A stretch of 63,242 bases of DNA from Sulfurimonadaceae bacterium (lineage in GTDB: Bacteria > Campylobacterota > Campylobacteria > Campylobacterales > Sulfurimonadaceae): assembly GCA_016744575.1 (NCBI GenBank), contig JADGEC010000005.1, positions 1 through 63,242 on the forward strand, in the 5' to 3' direction. Made by a program: the position numbers and the translations under genes. Each line of letters opens with the position of its first letter. Position 1 is the stretch's first letter. The notes below the pieces were generated by a model. The model saw nothing but the letters and a program-made list of their open reading frames with translations, was not told the DNA's origin and did not search any database. This document shows positions 25,353 through 34,295 of this stretch, piece after piece.

Positions 25353-25928
25353 CTATGCGCTGATGATAAGTCTTCCCGCTGCCATGTAAAATGATTCTAA
25401 TTCACTTGCTGTCGCACTAATAGCCATACGTACGTGAAGAGGTTCAAAATACTTCTCAATGATGGTCACACCCGACTGTGTCATAAGATACTCTACTTTT
25501 CCAACATCGCTATATTCACAGATGAACTCGGCAGCTTCCTGCTTTGTATATGTTGTGACACCCGCACTCTCTATTACCAGGTTGGTCGCATCAGAATAGG
25601 CTCGGACAAGACCACCTGTCCCAAGCTTGGTCCCTCCAAAGTAGCGCACTGTGATGATGGCGACATTGATAAGAGTCTGCCCCTGCAAGACCGCTAATGT
25701 CGGTCTCCCCGATGTCCCTTTGGGCTCGCCATCATCACTACTGCCCTCTACTATCTGGTCATGTTCGTTCAAGTGACGAAAAGCTGTCACAAAGTGTCGG
25801 GCTTTAGGATGCTTTGCTCGCAATTCTTTTAATATCTCATCATATCGGGAAAAGGGCATAAGATGAGCGATGAACTTTGACTGCTTGATGACAAGGGTCT
25901 CAAAGCTATGTTCTATGACAGTAAGCAT
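25353..25928 (-). CDS. IMPACT/YigZ family protein
   Basis: A 191-residue protein with the UPF0029/IMPACT fold. The strongly conserved EGSSDDGEPKGTSGRP and VRYFGGTKLGTGGLVRAY are both present. A smaller C-terminal DUF1949-like domain completes the usual YigZ length. Eukaryotic IMPACT regulates translation through GCN1; bacterial YigZ function is not settled. It is alone on its strand between two c-di-GMP genes. Confidence 0.92.
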   Translation of the reverse strand: MLTVIEHSFETLVIKQSKFIAHLMPFSRYDEILKELRAKHPKARHFVTAFRHLNEHDQIVEGSSDDGEPKGTSGRPTLAVLQGQTLINVAIITVRYFGGTKLGTGGLVRAYSDATNLVIESAGVTTYTKQEAAEFICEYSDVGKVEYLMTQSGVTIIEKYFEPLHVRMAISATASELESFYMAAGRLIISA

Positions 25929-26050
25929 GTCAAGGAGTTTAGCAAAAGAGTTTTAAAGGCAGCTCCAAGAACTTGCTATAGCATAGAAAAAAATCGATAG
26001 CTCATATTATAAGAAAGCAATAGCAATGGGCTCATTTTATGATATCATCA

Positions 26051-26111
26051 TATAATATTACATTCTGTCTAATAGATCTGTCATCAATTCTACTGCAGGA
26101 GGGTCTAGGTC
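26051..26111 (+). promoter_or_regulatory. candidate promoter of second diguanylate cyclase
   Basis: TATAAT at 26051-26056 is a perfect -10 hexamer in an AT-rich context. GGAGGG follows at about 26098-26103 as the ribosome site for the ATG at 26112. Confidence 0.45.
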
Positions 26112-28052
26112 ATGAGTTCAAAGACCATGCAGGTCATCATACTTGCAACACTTTCCATCATCATCTACTTTTTTATTGACAACCACATCCAGAATATGAC
26201 TGCGGACAGATATCGTGAACACTCTGTCAATATCCGTCAGAACGTAGAGACCTTCATCCATGCCAAACAAGAGGCCATCAGTTATCTATCGATGGCACTG
26301 GCTAATGATGATCTCTTAAAAAAAGCCTTGCGTGAAAAGGACCATACCTTACCTGATCTGCAACGGTTCACATCACACCTTAAGCAGAACACTCCCATAC
26401 AAGACATCTGGTTCCAACTGATCGACACAGAAGGTAAGAGCCTTTATCGAAGCTGGACGACCCAACGCGCGGACAATATGCTCGATGCACGGATGGATAT
26501 CTCTAAGATGTTAGAGCGACCCGACATCATGAGCACCATAAGTACCGGAAAATATGACATGACCTTTAAGACCATGGTACCGATCTATGAGAACGGAATA
26601 CTTCTTGGTATCTTTGAGAGCATCGCAGATCTCGACTCGATAGTCGAGAGACTAGACAAAAGTGGATGGCAAAGCATCGTCTTGGTAGATAAGAGGTATC
26701 GTGACCAGCTTATCCACGCAGCCAAAGAACATTTCATCGACGACTATTTTATCTCCGCCTCCAAAGCCCAAATGAAGATACTTGAATATATGACCAGTAA
26801 GGGTATCAGTCACTTTATCCATCCTGAGGATGAGTATCTCATCGACCGACAGAATGGACTGTTGAGTGTGCACTATCATATCAATGATATCGCTGGAGAA
26901 CCCATGGGTTACTTTCTGCTTTTCAGAGCACTCGAAAATATCGATATCAGTAGAGCCCTGCAGTTCAGAGATGAGCTCTACCTCTTTAGCCTGCTCTCTC
27001 TCGCTATGGCCTACCTGCTCATTCGCTATCTATTGATCCGCCGTAAAAACTCAGAGACTGAGGAGTTCAATGTCAGACTGCGCTCAGAAGTAGCAAAAAG
27101 CGTCCAGGTGATCCAGGATAAGAACAGGTCACTGCAAAACATCATAGACAGTGTCTCGGATTCTGTCATGGTCGTAAACACTGACTATACCGTCTCGATG
27201 ATGAACAGTGTGGCGAAGTCTCTTTGGGACGAAAGTCTTATCGAAGATATCAGACGTCCGAAATGTTATGAGGTGTCACATCATCTCACTTCACCTTGTG
27301 ACGGAAAAGATCACCCCTGTCCATTAAAGTCTGCTGTCGAGACAAAAAAAAGAGATACTGTGACCCATATGCATTATAACGCGACAGGGGATGAAGTCTA
27401 TATGGAGTTGACAGCTATTCCCGTCACAGATGATGATGGCAACGTCACCTCCATCATCGAGATCGGACATGATATCACTTCACATATGAAGGTACAAAAC
27501 AGCCTTGAGAGACAAAAAGAGAGTCTCTCCCATCTGGCCAACCATGACCCACTCACACAACTTCCCAATCGTCTCCTCTTCCTCCAACGGCTCAGACAGG
27601 CCATTAGCTACTGTCAACGTTCTGGTCAACGCGCAGCGGTCGTCTTTCTTGATCTTGACGACTTCAAAGTGATCAATGACTCCTTTGGGCACAGTGCCGG
27701 TGATACCATCTTAAAAGAGACGGCGAACAGACTTCAACAATGTACACGTACCAGTGATACCGTTGCCAGACTCGGCGGCGATGAGTTCACCATGATCATC
27801 AATATCTATGATGATGATGAGGAAGTCGACCATGTCATGGAACGTATCATGCATATCTTCTCCCTACCTGTCATGATAGATGAGAAATATTATCATATCA
27901 CTACAAGTATCGGTATCAGCTTCTATCCAGATCATGGATCGACCTCAGAAGAGCTCCTTGAGAATGCCGATAAGGCTATGTACTCTGCAAAAGACACTGC
28001 ACACAACAACTACGCTTATTATCTTGAGGACGATATACCCGGACCTGTCTAA
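26112..28052 (+). CDS. diguanylate cyclase with periplasmic sensor and cysteine-bearing PAS
   Basis: A 646-residue protein with an N-terminal membrane helix, a large periplasmic Cache-like region (about 28-290) and a second helix (about 293-315). A PAS domain follows, then a GGDEF domain with GGDEF at about 555-559. RTSD, five residues before it, is an intact inhibitory I-site. The PAS domain contains C385, C396 and C403 in the pattern CYEVSHH...PCDG...CPL, a redox- or metal-sensing type of motif. There is no EAL domain. The gene has its own promoter and ends in a hairpin spanning its stop codon. Confidence 0.92.
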   Translation: MSSKTMQVIILATLSIIIYFFIDNHIQNMTADRYREHSVNIRQNVETFIHAKQEAISYLSMALANDDLLKKALREKDHTLPDLQRFTSHLKQNTPIQDIWFQLIDTEGKSLYRSWTTQRADNMLDARMDISKMLERPDIMSTISTGKYDMTFKTMVPIYENGILLGIFESIADLDSIVERLDKSGWQSIVLVDKRYRDQLIHAAKEHFIDDYFISASKAQMKILEYMTSKGISHFIHPEDEYLIDRQNGLLSVHYHINDIAGEPMGYFLLFRALENIDISRALQFRDELYLFSLLSLAMAYLLIRYLLIRRKNSETEEFNVRLRSEVAKSVQVIQDKNRSLQNIIDSVSDSVMVVNTDYTVSMMNSVAKSLWDESLIEDIRRPKCYEVSHHLTSPCDGKDHPCPLKSAVETKKRDTVTHMHYNATGDEVYMELTAIPVTDDDGNVTSIIEIGHDITSHMKVQNSLERQKESLSHLANHDPLTQLPNRLLFLQRLRQAISYCQRSGQRAAVVFLDLDDFKVINDSFGHSAGDTILKETANRLQQCTRTSDTVARLGGDEFTMIINIYDDDEEVDHVMERIMHIFSLPVMIDEKYYHITTSIGISFYPDHGSTSEELLENADKAMYSAKDTAHNNYAYYLEDDIPGPV

Positions 28053-28069
28053 AGTGATCTTATAGACAG
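28045..28069 (+). terminator. hairpin spanning stop codon of second diguanylate cyclase
   Basis: CTGTCTA at 28045-28051 pairs with TAGACAG at 28063-28069. An inner AAG/CTT stem, offset by one bulged A, closes on a TGAT loop. The TAA stop (28050-28052) is inside the stem. No T-tract follows. Confidence 0.5.
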
Positions 28070-28072
28070 TGA

Positions 28073-28121
28073 TGTTACAATAAAGATGGTTATCCCGGAT
28101 CTTATTGAGAAAGGTACCTAG
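28073..28121 (+). promoter_or_regulatory. extended -10 promoter of P-type ATPase
   Basis: TGTTACAAT at 28073-28081 is an extended -10 box directly behind the preceding gene's terminal hairpin, about 40 bases before the ATG at 28122. GAAAGG follows as a weak ribosome site. Confidence 0.45.
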
Positions 28122-30827
28122 ATGCAAGATGAACACACTTCAAATAGATGGCACTCCCAACAGATAAAGTACATTTTCACAACATTAAAGACTACACCAG
28201 ATGGGCTCTCTCAGAAAGAAGCGGATAAGAGACTTTCCCTACATGGTCCAAACCTCCTTCCTGAACCTAAGCGTCATGGTCCATTCCTACGTTTTCTCTA
28301 TCAGTTTCATAATATCCTCATCTATGTACTTCTAGCTGCAAGTGTAGTCACCGCGTTACTAGGCCACTGGGTCGATGCGGGTGTCATATTTGGTGTCGTC
28401 TTGCTTAATGCCCTGATAGGGTTTATACAAGAAGGTAAAGCCGAAAACGCTTTGAGGGCTATACGGCAGATGCTCTCTCCCAATGCCATGGTCATACGTG
28501 ATGGACATCAGGTGAGCATACAAGCAGAAAAGCTGGTGCCTGGTGACATCGTCTTACTACGATCAGGCGATAAAGTACCCGCAGACCTGCGGATGTCCCA
28601 CATCAAAGGTCTTCAGATCCAAGAGTCTGTCTTGACTGGTGAGTCCCTCGCAGTAGAAAAGACCACAGAAGCCCTTAGCGATGAGAGCGTACTCGGAGAT
28701 CGCCGCTGTATGGCTTACTCAGGTACCATCGTCACCCATGGGCAAGGAAGCGGTGTAGTCGTCGAGACTGGGGCTAATACAGAGATCGGCCGGATCAGCA
28801 TCCTGGTATCAGAGATAGAGTCGGTGACCACACCGCTCTTACGCCAGATGGCTCAGTTCGGTCGTTGGCTGACTGCGGCCATCTTAGCACTCGCTACCAT
28901 CACCTTCGCTTTTGGTTCACTGGTAAGAGACTACGCAAATGCTGATATGTTTCTCGCCGCCGTAAGTCTGGCAGTAGCGGCTATTCCTGAAGGGCTGCCT
29001 GCTATCATGACCATCACCCTGGCCATAGGAGTCCAGCGTATGGCAAGCCGAAATGCCATCATACGGAAGTTACCTGCCGTTGAGACGCTTGGAGCGGTGA
29101 GTGTGATCTGTACGGATAAGACCGGTACCCTCACCCGTAATGAGATGACTGTCCGTACCGTGACCACGACTGACACTGTCTTTGAACTCGGAGGCACCGG
29201 TTACGATCCGCATGGTGCCATCTCACTTCTACAGAAAGAGGTACTCCCTCAAGAGCAGCCGCTTCTTCTCGAAGTCCTTCAGGCTGCGATGCTCTGCAAT
29301 GATGCAGCACTTAAGGAGCACGATGGCTTATGGTCTGTCAGCGGTGATCCGATGGAAGGGGCCCTGCTTGTCGCAGCACTTAAGGCCGGTCTGGATGTCG
29401 AAGCTGAAGAGAGACAGTATCCTCGCACTGACCTCATCCCCTTTGAGTCTGAACACCGATTTATGGCGACTCTTCATCACTCACACACCGGTGATGCCTA
29501 TATCTTTCTCAAAGGAGCACCAGAACATGTCATCGAGATGTGTACGCTTCAACGAGCCGGAGATGGTGATCACGCTCTCGATAAGAGCTACTGGTCACAC
29601 GCCATCGAAGCGATGGCGAAGCAGGGTCAGCGGGTCTTGGCCATCGCTTTTAAACCGGTAAGACAGGAACAGGTGGGGCTTAGTTTTGATGATGTAGAGA
29701 GTGATCTCATCATGCTGGGCATGTTCGGTCTGATAGACCCTCCCAGAGAGGAGGCTATCGAGGCAGTACAGGCTTGTGGAAGAGCCGCTATCCGTGTCAA
29801 GATGATCACCGGTGACCACGGCGCTACCGCACGTGCCATTGCTAGCCAGCTTAGACTAAAAAATACCGAGGATGTCATCACCGGAGCAGAGCTTGAGCGG
29901 ATGAGTATGGATGCTTTACGTGAGCGGGTACTTGATGTCGATATCTATGCCCGTGTCGATCCTGAGCATAAACTGCTTTTAGTAAAGCTCTTACAAGAGC
30001 ATGGCCTTGTCGTGGCGATGACTGGTGATGGAGTCAACGATGCTCCGGCGCTGAAACGTGCTGATGTTGGAACGGCCATGGGACACAACGGGACTGAAGC
30101 AGCCAAAGAAGCTGCCGAGATGGTACTGGCTGATGACAACTTCGCATCCATCACCCACGCCGTAGAGGAGGGTCGTACTGTCTATGACAATCTTAAAAAA
30201 GCCATCCTTTTCATCCTACCGACCAATGGTGGCGAAGCGCTTATCATCCTTGCTGCTATTGTATTTGGTTTTCAGCAGCTACCCTTGACTCCGGTACAGA
30301 TACTCTGGGTCAACATGATCACCGCGGTCACTCTGGCACTCTCGCTTGCCTTTGAACCACCAGAATCAGATGTCATGCTCCGCTCTCCACGCGATCCACA
30401 TGAGCCAATACTCACCTCCCATCTCATCTGGCGTGTACTATTTGTCTCCATCATCCTGATGGGCGGGACATTTGGCCTTTTCCTCTGGACGATAGAGCAA
30501 GGTGCCTCTATTGAATATGCAAGGACTGTCGCAGTAAACACCCTTGTCCTTTTTGAGATCTTCTATCTCTTCAATGCTCGTTACATCACTGCTCCGGTAT
30601 TGAATTTCTCAGGTCTGACAGGTAACCCTTATGTACTAATAGCCATCGTCATCCTTCTACTCTTCCAGCTTGGCTTTACCTATCTCTCACCACTACAGAC
30701 CCTCTTTGGTACCACTGCGATCGACTTCGCTGTTTGGGTCCGTATTGTGCTTGTCGCCTCCTCTGTACTGTTCCTGGTCGAGTTGGAGAAGTACATCATC
30801 CGATACATGGAACGAAATAGATCATGA
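28122..30827 (+). CDS. P2-type cation-transporting ATPase
   Basis: A 901-residue P-type ATPase with ten expected membrane helices. The phosphorylated aspartate is D332 in CTDKTGTLTRNE. The actuator TGES, the membrane motif PEGLPAIMT and the hinge MTGDGVNDAPALK are all intact. PEGLP with an N-terminal cation-ATPase domain places it among Ca2+/Na+-type (P2) pumps rather than heavy-metal pumps, which would carry CPC. The next gene is a K+/H+ antiporter-like protein, so this is a cation-homeostasis neighbourhood. The exact ion cannot be read from sequence. Confidence 0.9.
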   Translation: MQDEHTSNRWHSQQIKYIFTTLKTTPDGLSQKEADKRLSLHGPNLLPEPKRHGPFLRFLYQFHNILIYVLLAASVVTALLGHWVDAGVIFGVVLLNALIGFIQEGKAENALRAIRQMLSPNAMVIRDGHQVSIQAEKLVPGDIVLLRSGDKVPADLRMSHIKGLQIQESVLTGESLAVEKTTEALSDESVLGDRRCMAYSGTIVTHGQGSGVVVETGANTEIGRISILVSEIESVTTPLLRQMAQFGRWLTAAILALATITFAFGSLVRDYANADMFLAAVSLAVAAIPEGLPAIMTITLAIGVQRMASRNAIIRKLPAVETLGAVSVICTDKTGTLTRNEMTVRTVTTTDTVFELGGTGYDPHGAISLLQKEVLPQEQPLLLEVLQAAMLCNDAALKEHDGLWSVSGDPMEGALLVAALKAGLDVEAEERQYPRTDLIPFESEHRFMATLHHSHTGDAYIFLKGAPEHVIEMCTLQRAGDGDHALDKSYWSHAIEAMAKQGQRVLAIAFKPVRQEQVGLSFDDVESDLIMLGMFGLIDPPREEAIEAVQACGRAAIRVKMITGDHGATARAIASQLRLKNTEDVITGAELERMSMDALRERVLDVDIYARVDPEHKLLLVKLLQEHGLVVAMTGDGVNDAPALKRADVGTAMGHNGTEAAKEAAEMVLADDNFASITHAVEEGRTVYDNLKKAILFILPTNGGEALIILAAIVFGFQQLPLTPVQILWVNMITAVTLALSLAFEPPESDVMLRSPRDPHEPILTSHLIWRVLFVSIILMGGTFGLFLWTIEQGASIEYARTVAVNTLVLFEIFYLFNARYITAPVLNFSGLTGNPYVLIAIVILLLFQLGFTYLSPLQTLFGTTAIDFAVWVRIVLVASSVLFLVELEKYIIRYMERNRS

Positions 30828-30832
30828 GAAGA

Positions 30833-30838
30833 TATAAT
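30833..30838 (+). promoter_or_regulatory. candidate -10 box of antiporter gene
   Basis: TATAAT at 30833-30838 lies 30 bases before the antiporter start, immediately after the ATPase stop. It suggests the antiporter can be transcribed independently. Confidence 0.35.
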
Positions 30839-30868
30839 GACACAATAAGTCACAACATATAGGGATAA

Positions 30869-32479
30869 ATGATGATCATGATGGATTTTGAGTGGGTAGC
30901 TATCGCGATGGGGGATGTCACCTGGATATCTCTGGCTTTTCTCCTTGGTTTTCTTGTAAGAGTCATCGGCCTGCCACCTCTGGTCGGTTTTCTGGCAACA
31001 GGTTTCGTACTCAATTTTATGGGTTTTGCAAGTGGTGAGACCCTGCAGAAACTCGCCGACCTTGGGATCACCCTGCTCCTGTTCACTGTCGGTCTGAAAT
31101 TAGACCTGAAAGTACTGCTAAAGCCGCAGGTCTGGGCAGTGACCACCTTTCATATAGGAAGTGTCATCGCACTCTTTGGTGTCATCATCTTTGCACTGGC
31201 CACACTTGGAGCACCACTCTTCTCCACGCTTGACCTCACGACTTCTATCATACTAGCCTTTGCGCTAAGTTTCTCAAGTACGGTCTTCGTCGTCAAGTCA
31301 CTGGAGCAAAAAGGGGAGATGAAGTCCCTGCATGGACGCATAGCTATCGGTATTCTAGTCATGCAGGACCTTGCGGCTGTAGCTTTTCTGGCAATATCTT
31401 CCGGTAAGATCCCTTCACTCTGGGCACTGTCACTTTTTCTACTTATCCCGCTACGACCGCTCTTTCACCAACTATTGCAAAAGACGGGACATGGTGAACT
31501 ACTGATCTTATATGGTCTTGTCTTGGCACTTGGTGGTGCCGAACTCTTTGAGATAGTCGGAGTAAAAGATGATCTGGGTGCACTGATCATGGGAGTGCTC
31601 ATCTCCACGCATCCAAAATCAGTAGAGATGGCTAAGTCTATGTTGGGCTTCAAAGACCTCTTCCTAGTAGGTTTTTTCCTCTCTATCGGTATGTCAGGTG
31701 AACTCTCACTCGAAGCCCTGGTCATCGGGATCTTGCTCGTACCTTTTGTCTTTATAAAGTCAGCACTCTTCTTTACACTGATGACCCGTTTTCAACTACG
31801 GGCAAGGACTTCACTGCTGGCGACACTCAACCTCACAAATTACAGTGAGTTTGGTCTCATCGTCGCGGCTATAGGAGTAGCCAACGGCTGGATGGATCCT
31901 GAGTGGCTGGTCGTGATCGCCATCGCACTCTCCCTCTCCTTTGTCATCGCTGCCCCGTTAAACAAATTCGATGACAGGCTCTACAGCCGATTCAGGCCGT
32001 TTTGGTCAAGGTTCCAGCGTAAGAAAAGGCTGCAAGACGATCTGCTCTTGAACACACGAGGTTCGACTATCGCCATCTTTGGCATGGGAAGAGTAGGCAG
32101 CGGAGCCTATGACAGGATGCGTGAAGCCCATGGAGAGACTGTCGTCGGCGTAGACTTTAATGCCGAGACAGTCAAAAAGCATGTTGCCACCGGGCGCAAG
32201 GTCCTTTACGGTGACCCAAGTGATGCAGATTTCTGGGAGAAGATAGAGAAAGACCATAGCATCAGCCTAGTCATGCTTGCACTGCCCAACCTACAGGCAA
32301 ACCTCAATGCCCTGGAACAATTACGTGAGATCACTTTCCCGGGTCGCATCGCAGCAATAGCAAGATACTCTGATGAGGAGGAGCGATTACGACAAGCAGG
32401 TGCGACCGCTGTGTTCAACGTCTATACGGAGGCCGGTACGGGATTTGCCGACCATGTCGAAGCCCAGCAGCAAGCCTGA
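30869..32479 (+). CDS. KefB-like cation:proton antiporter with TrkA-N domain
   Basis: A 536-residue membrane protein of the CPA2 family. Twelve or so hydrophobic segments fill residues 8-370, including the family-typical GFLATGFVLN and LSFSSTVFVVK. A Rossmann TrkA-N domain then begins at about residue 390 (IAIFGMGRVGSGAYD). This layout matches K+/H+ antiporters regulated by nucleotide or glutathione adducts. Start codons at 30869 and 30872 are both possible. It abuts the convergent Cdd1 gene with no spare bases. Confidence 0.9.
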   Translation: MMIMMDFEWVAIAMGDVTWISLAFLLGFLVRVIGLPPLVGFLATGFVLNFMGFASGETLQKLADLGITLLLFTVGLKLDLKVLLKPQVWAVTTFHIGSVIALFGVIIFALATLGAPLFSTLDLTTSIILAFALSFSSTVFVVKSLEQKGEMKSLHGRIAIGILVMQDLAAVAFLAISSGKIPSLWALSLFLLIPLRPLFHQLLQKTGHGELLILYGLVLALGGAELFEIVGVKDDLGALIMGVLISTHPKSVEMAKSMLGFKDLFLVGFFLSIGMSGELSLEALVIGILLVPFVFIKSALFFTLMTRFQLRARTSLLATLNLTNYSEFGLIVAAIGVANGWMDPEWLVVIAIALSLSFVIAAPLNKFDDRLYSRFRPFWSRFQRKKRLQDDLLLNTRGSTIAIFGMGRVGSGAYDRMREAHGETVVGVDFNAETVKKHVATGRKVLYGDPSDADFWEKIEKDHSISLVMLALPNLQANLNALEQLREITFPGRIAAIARYSDEEERLRQAGATAVFNVYTEAGTGFADHVEAQQQA

Positions 32480-32779
32480 CTAAGAGCTCATCTCCTTGTG
32501 ACGTGCGATAAGTTTTTTTCGCTTATCTGTAAATGACCACCAAGGCTGCGGTCTTCCACCTTCCATAAAATCGATGACAGCCATAAACACGTCAATCACA
32601 CAAGGGTCCTCTCTCTGCTCTCTCTTTACACAAAGCTCCGAATATAAGACAAAAGGGTCTTGACCGATCAGCTTCCGAGGATGATCGATACCGACTAGTC
32701 TAAGGTCCTCAGCCATAGCCTTACCGATGTTAGGCAGAGCATCGAGCCGGGTCACTGTATCTCTATCAGGATCTTTCAT
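32480..32779 (-). CDS. Cdd1-like helix-hairpin-helix protein
   Basis: A 99-residue protein with an N-terminal helix-hairpin-helix (LDALPNIGKAMAEDLRLVGI) of the Cdd1 / pathogenicity-locus family, related to the TfoX C-terminal fold. The C-terminal half contains the usual D-P-C-V-I-D-V-F-M-A segment and WWSF. Function is not known; the fold suggests nucleic-acid binding. It is downstream of the universal stress gene on the same strand, 42 bases away. Confidence 0.82.
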   Translation of the reverse strand: MKDPDRDTVTRLDALPNIGKAMAEDLRLVGIDHPRKLIGQDPFVLYSELCVKREQREDPCVIDVFMAVIDFMEGGRPQPWWSFTDKRKKLIARHKEMSS

Positions 32780-32821
32780 CTATCTTGCTCTGTTCATCAA
32801 ACACATTTTTCAGCTCTTATC

Positions 32822-33667
32822 CTACTGGACATATACCAGTACATCCATAGGAGACCTCTGCAGCAGATACGAGGCAGTCGAACTCAGAAGAAAGCTATTC
32901 ATACAATCAGAGCCTAATACAAGCAGATCTGCATCATCTTCTACGATATAGGCCAAAAGGTCCTCATTGACCGATGCTTTAAAGTCGATAAGCGCCATCT
33001 CTCCACCACCGACCTCGTTGACAAATACTTTTAAAGCACTCTTTGCACTGAAGGCCATCTTTTTACGTAAGTCTTGACGCTGTATCTCACTTATGCGGTA
33101 AGTCATCGCCTGGAGTTCACTGATGGTATCAGCAGCATAAAGATATTTTCGCGAAGGTTTGATGAAAAGCCTATTGGCAAAGAGGATGCTCTTTTTAGAA
33201 CAGTCCGACAGATTCGTCGGTTCGATCATCTTCTGGTAGACCTGAAAGGTACTGTTTTTGACGATCAGTACCGGGATATGTGAGTCTTGTAGCAGCTTAA
33301 GTACAGTCGTGCCGATATGATCACTATCTATATCACCCTTACCATGTGATCCGACGACAATAAGATCAGACTGGGTCTTCTCTACCTGCAGCTTAATAGC
33401 CTCAGCGGGCTCTCCATGCTCGATGAAAAGCATATACTCGACACCTGCATCTCTATTTAGCTCATCGATCTTAGTGATGAGCTCTTTTTTTATCGCATCC
33501 TCATCTACTGATGCAAAATAAGGGGACTCCATAAAAGGGGGTTCGATGACATGGACGACCATTAGCTGTGCATCTTTTTTCTTTGCGACAGATATACCTC
33601 GTTTGAGTGCTTCCTCGGCCATAGCCGATCTATCGTATGCCACCAATACTTGTTGGACCAATTGCAT
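32822..33667 (-). CDS. tandem-domain universal stress protein
   Basis: A 281-residue protein with two UspA domains. The first is canonical, ending with the ATP-loop GSHGKGDIDS-x9 and PVLIVKN. The second is diverged but keeps ADLLVLGSDC and the terminal PMDVLVYVQ. Two ATGs occur in a row; AGGAGG is better spaced from the second (33667). Family members bind ATP or AMP and help stress survival. Confidence 0.9.
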   Translation of the reverse strand: MQLVQQVLVAYDRSAMAEEALKRGISVAKKKDAQLMVVHVIEPPFMESPYFASVDEDAIKKELITKIDELNRDAGVEYMLFIEHGEPAEAIKLQVEKTQSDLIVVGSHGKGDIDSDHIGTTVLKLLQDSHIPVLIVKNSTFQVYQKMIEPTNLSDCSKKSILFANRLFIKPSRKYLYAADTISELQAMTYRISEIQRQDLRKKMAFSAKSALKVFVNEVGGGEMALIDFKASVNEDLLAYIVEDDADLLVLGSDCMNSFLLSSTASYLLQRSPMDVLVYVQ

Positions 33668-33950
33668 CATTCGCCTCCTGATCTGATCATATATAAGACT
33701 TTAGCTCTATATCAGATAGTAACAAAAAATAGATAAGGACATCTTATTGGCCTTCATCATCTATCTGCATGGAGCCTATATCACTCTTTTCTCCACTTCT
33801 TGAGACTGATGCACTGTGATGCCTATGTAGGATATAACTATATGTCATGTTGTGAAAATTAAATTCTTATCATAAATATCAAAACTATTTATGAACAGAA
33901 GCAATTGTAAGATTACTTCTGTAAAATCTCAGAAACATTTGGAGAGACTC

Positions 33951-34247
33951 ATGACAAAGAGTACTATTGGACAATTTAGGATCATAGGTTTCATCGAGGG
34001 TATCTCCTACCTCGTACTGCTCTTTATTGCGATGCCTATGAAATATATGTATGAGAATCCGATCCCCGTTAAAATAGTAGGCATGACACATGGCATACTC
34101 TTTATCCTCTTTATGATGCTCCTGCTTGCAGCAGCACAAAAGCATAAATGGTCTTTTAAGTTCAACTCACTTCTCTTTATCGCATCGCTAGTACCCTTTG
34201 GTACGTTCTTTACGGACAAGAAGTTAAAAGCACTACAGACTGCTTAG
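33951..34247 (+). CDS. DUF3817 small membrane protein
   Basis: A 98-residue integral membrane protein of the DUF3817 (YdzA-like) family with three hydrophobic segments. The conserved IGFIEGISYLVLLF, HGILF and PFGTFFTD-K are present. The ATG at 33951 follows GGAG at seven bases and gives the family's usual beginning; an upstream in-frame ATG at 33891 would add 20 polar residues and is less likely. A possible -10 (TAAAAT, 33922-33927) also fits the later start. Function unknown. Confidence 0.85.
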   Translation: MTKSTIGQFRIIGFIEGISYLVLLFIAMPMKYMYENPIPVKIVGMTHGILFILFMMLLLAAAQKHKWSFKFNSLLFIASLVPFGTFFTDKKLKALQTA

Positions 34248-34251
34248 TATC

Positions 34252-34267
34252 TAGGGCCTTAGCCCTA
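34252..34267 (+). terminator. hairpin after DUF3817 gene
   Basis: TAGGGC and GCCCTA enclose the loop CTTA five bases after the stop codon. The stem is GC-rich but no T-run follows. Confidence 0.45.
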
Positions 34268-34275
34268 TCTTGGTA

Positions 34276-34295
34276 TATACTGCTACAATCCCTAT
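34276..34295 (+). promoter_or_regulatory. candidate leaderless promoter of mutY
   Basis: TATACT (34276-34281) and TACAAT (34284-34289) both lie within 20 bases of the mutY ATG at 34296. No ribosome-binding site is present, so transcription may start at or a few bases before the start codon. Confidence 0.35.
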
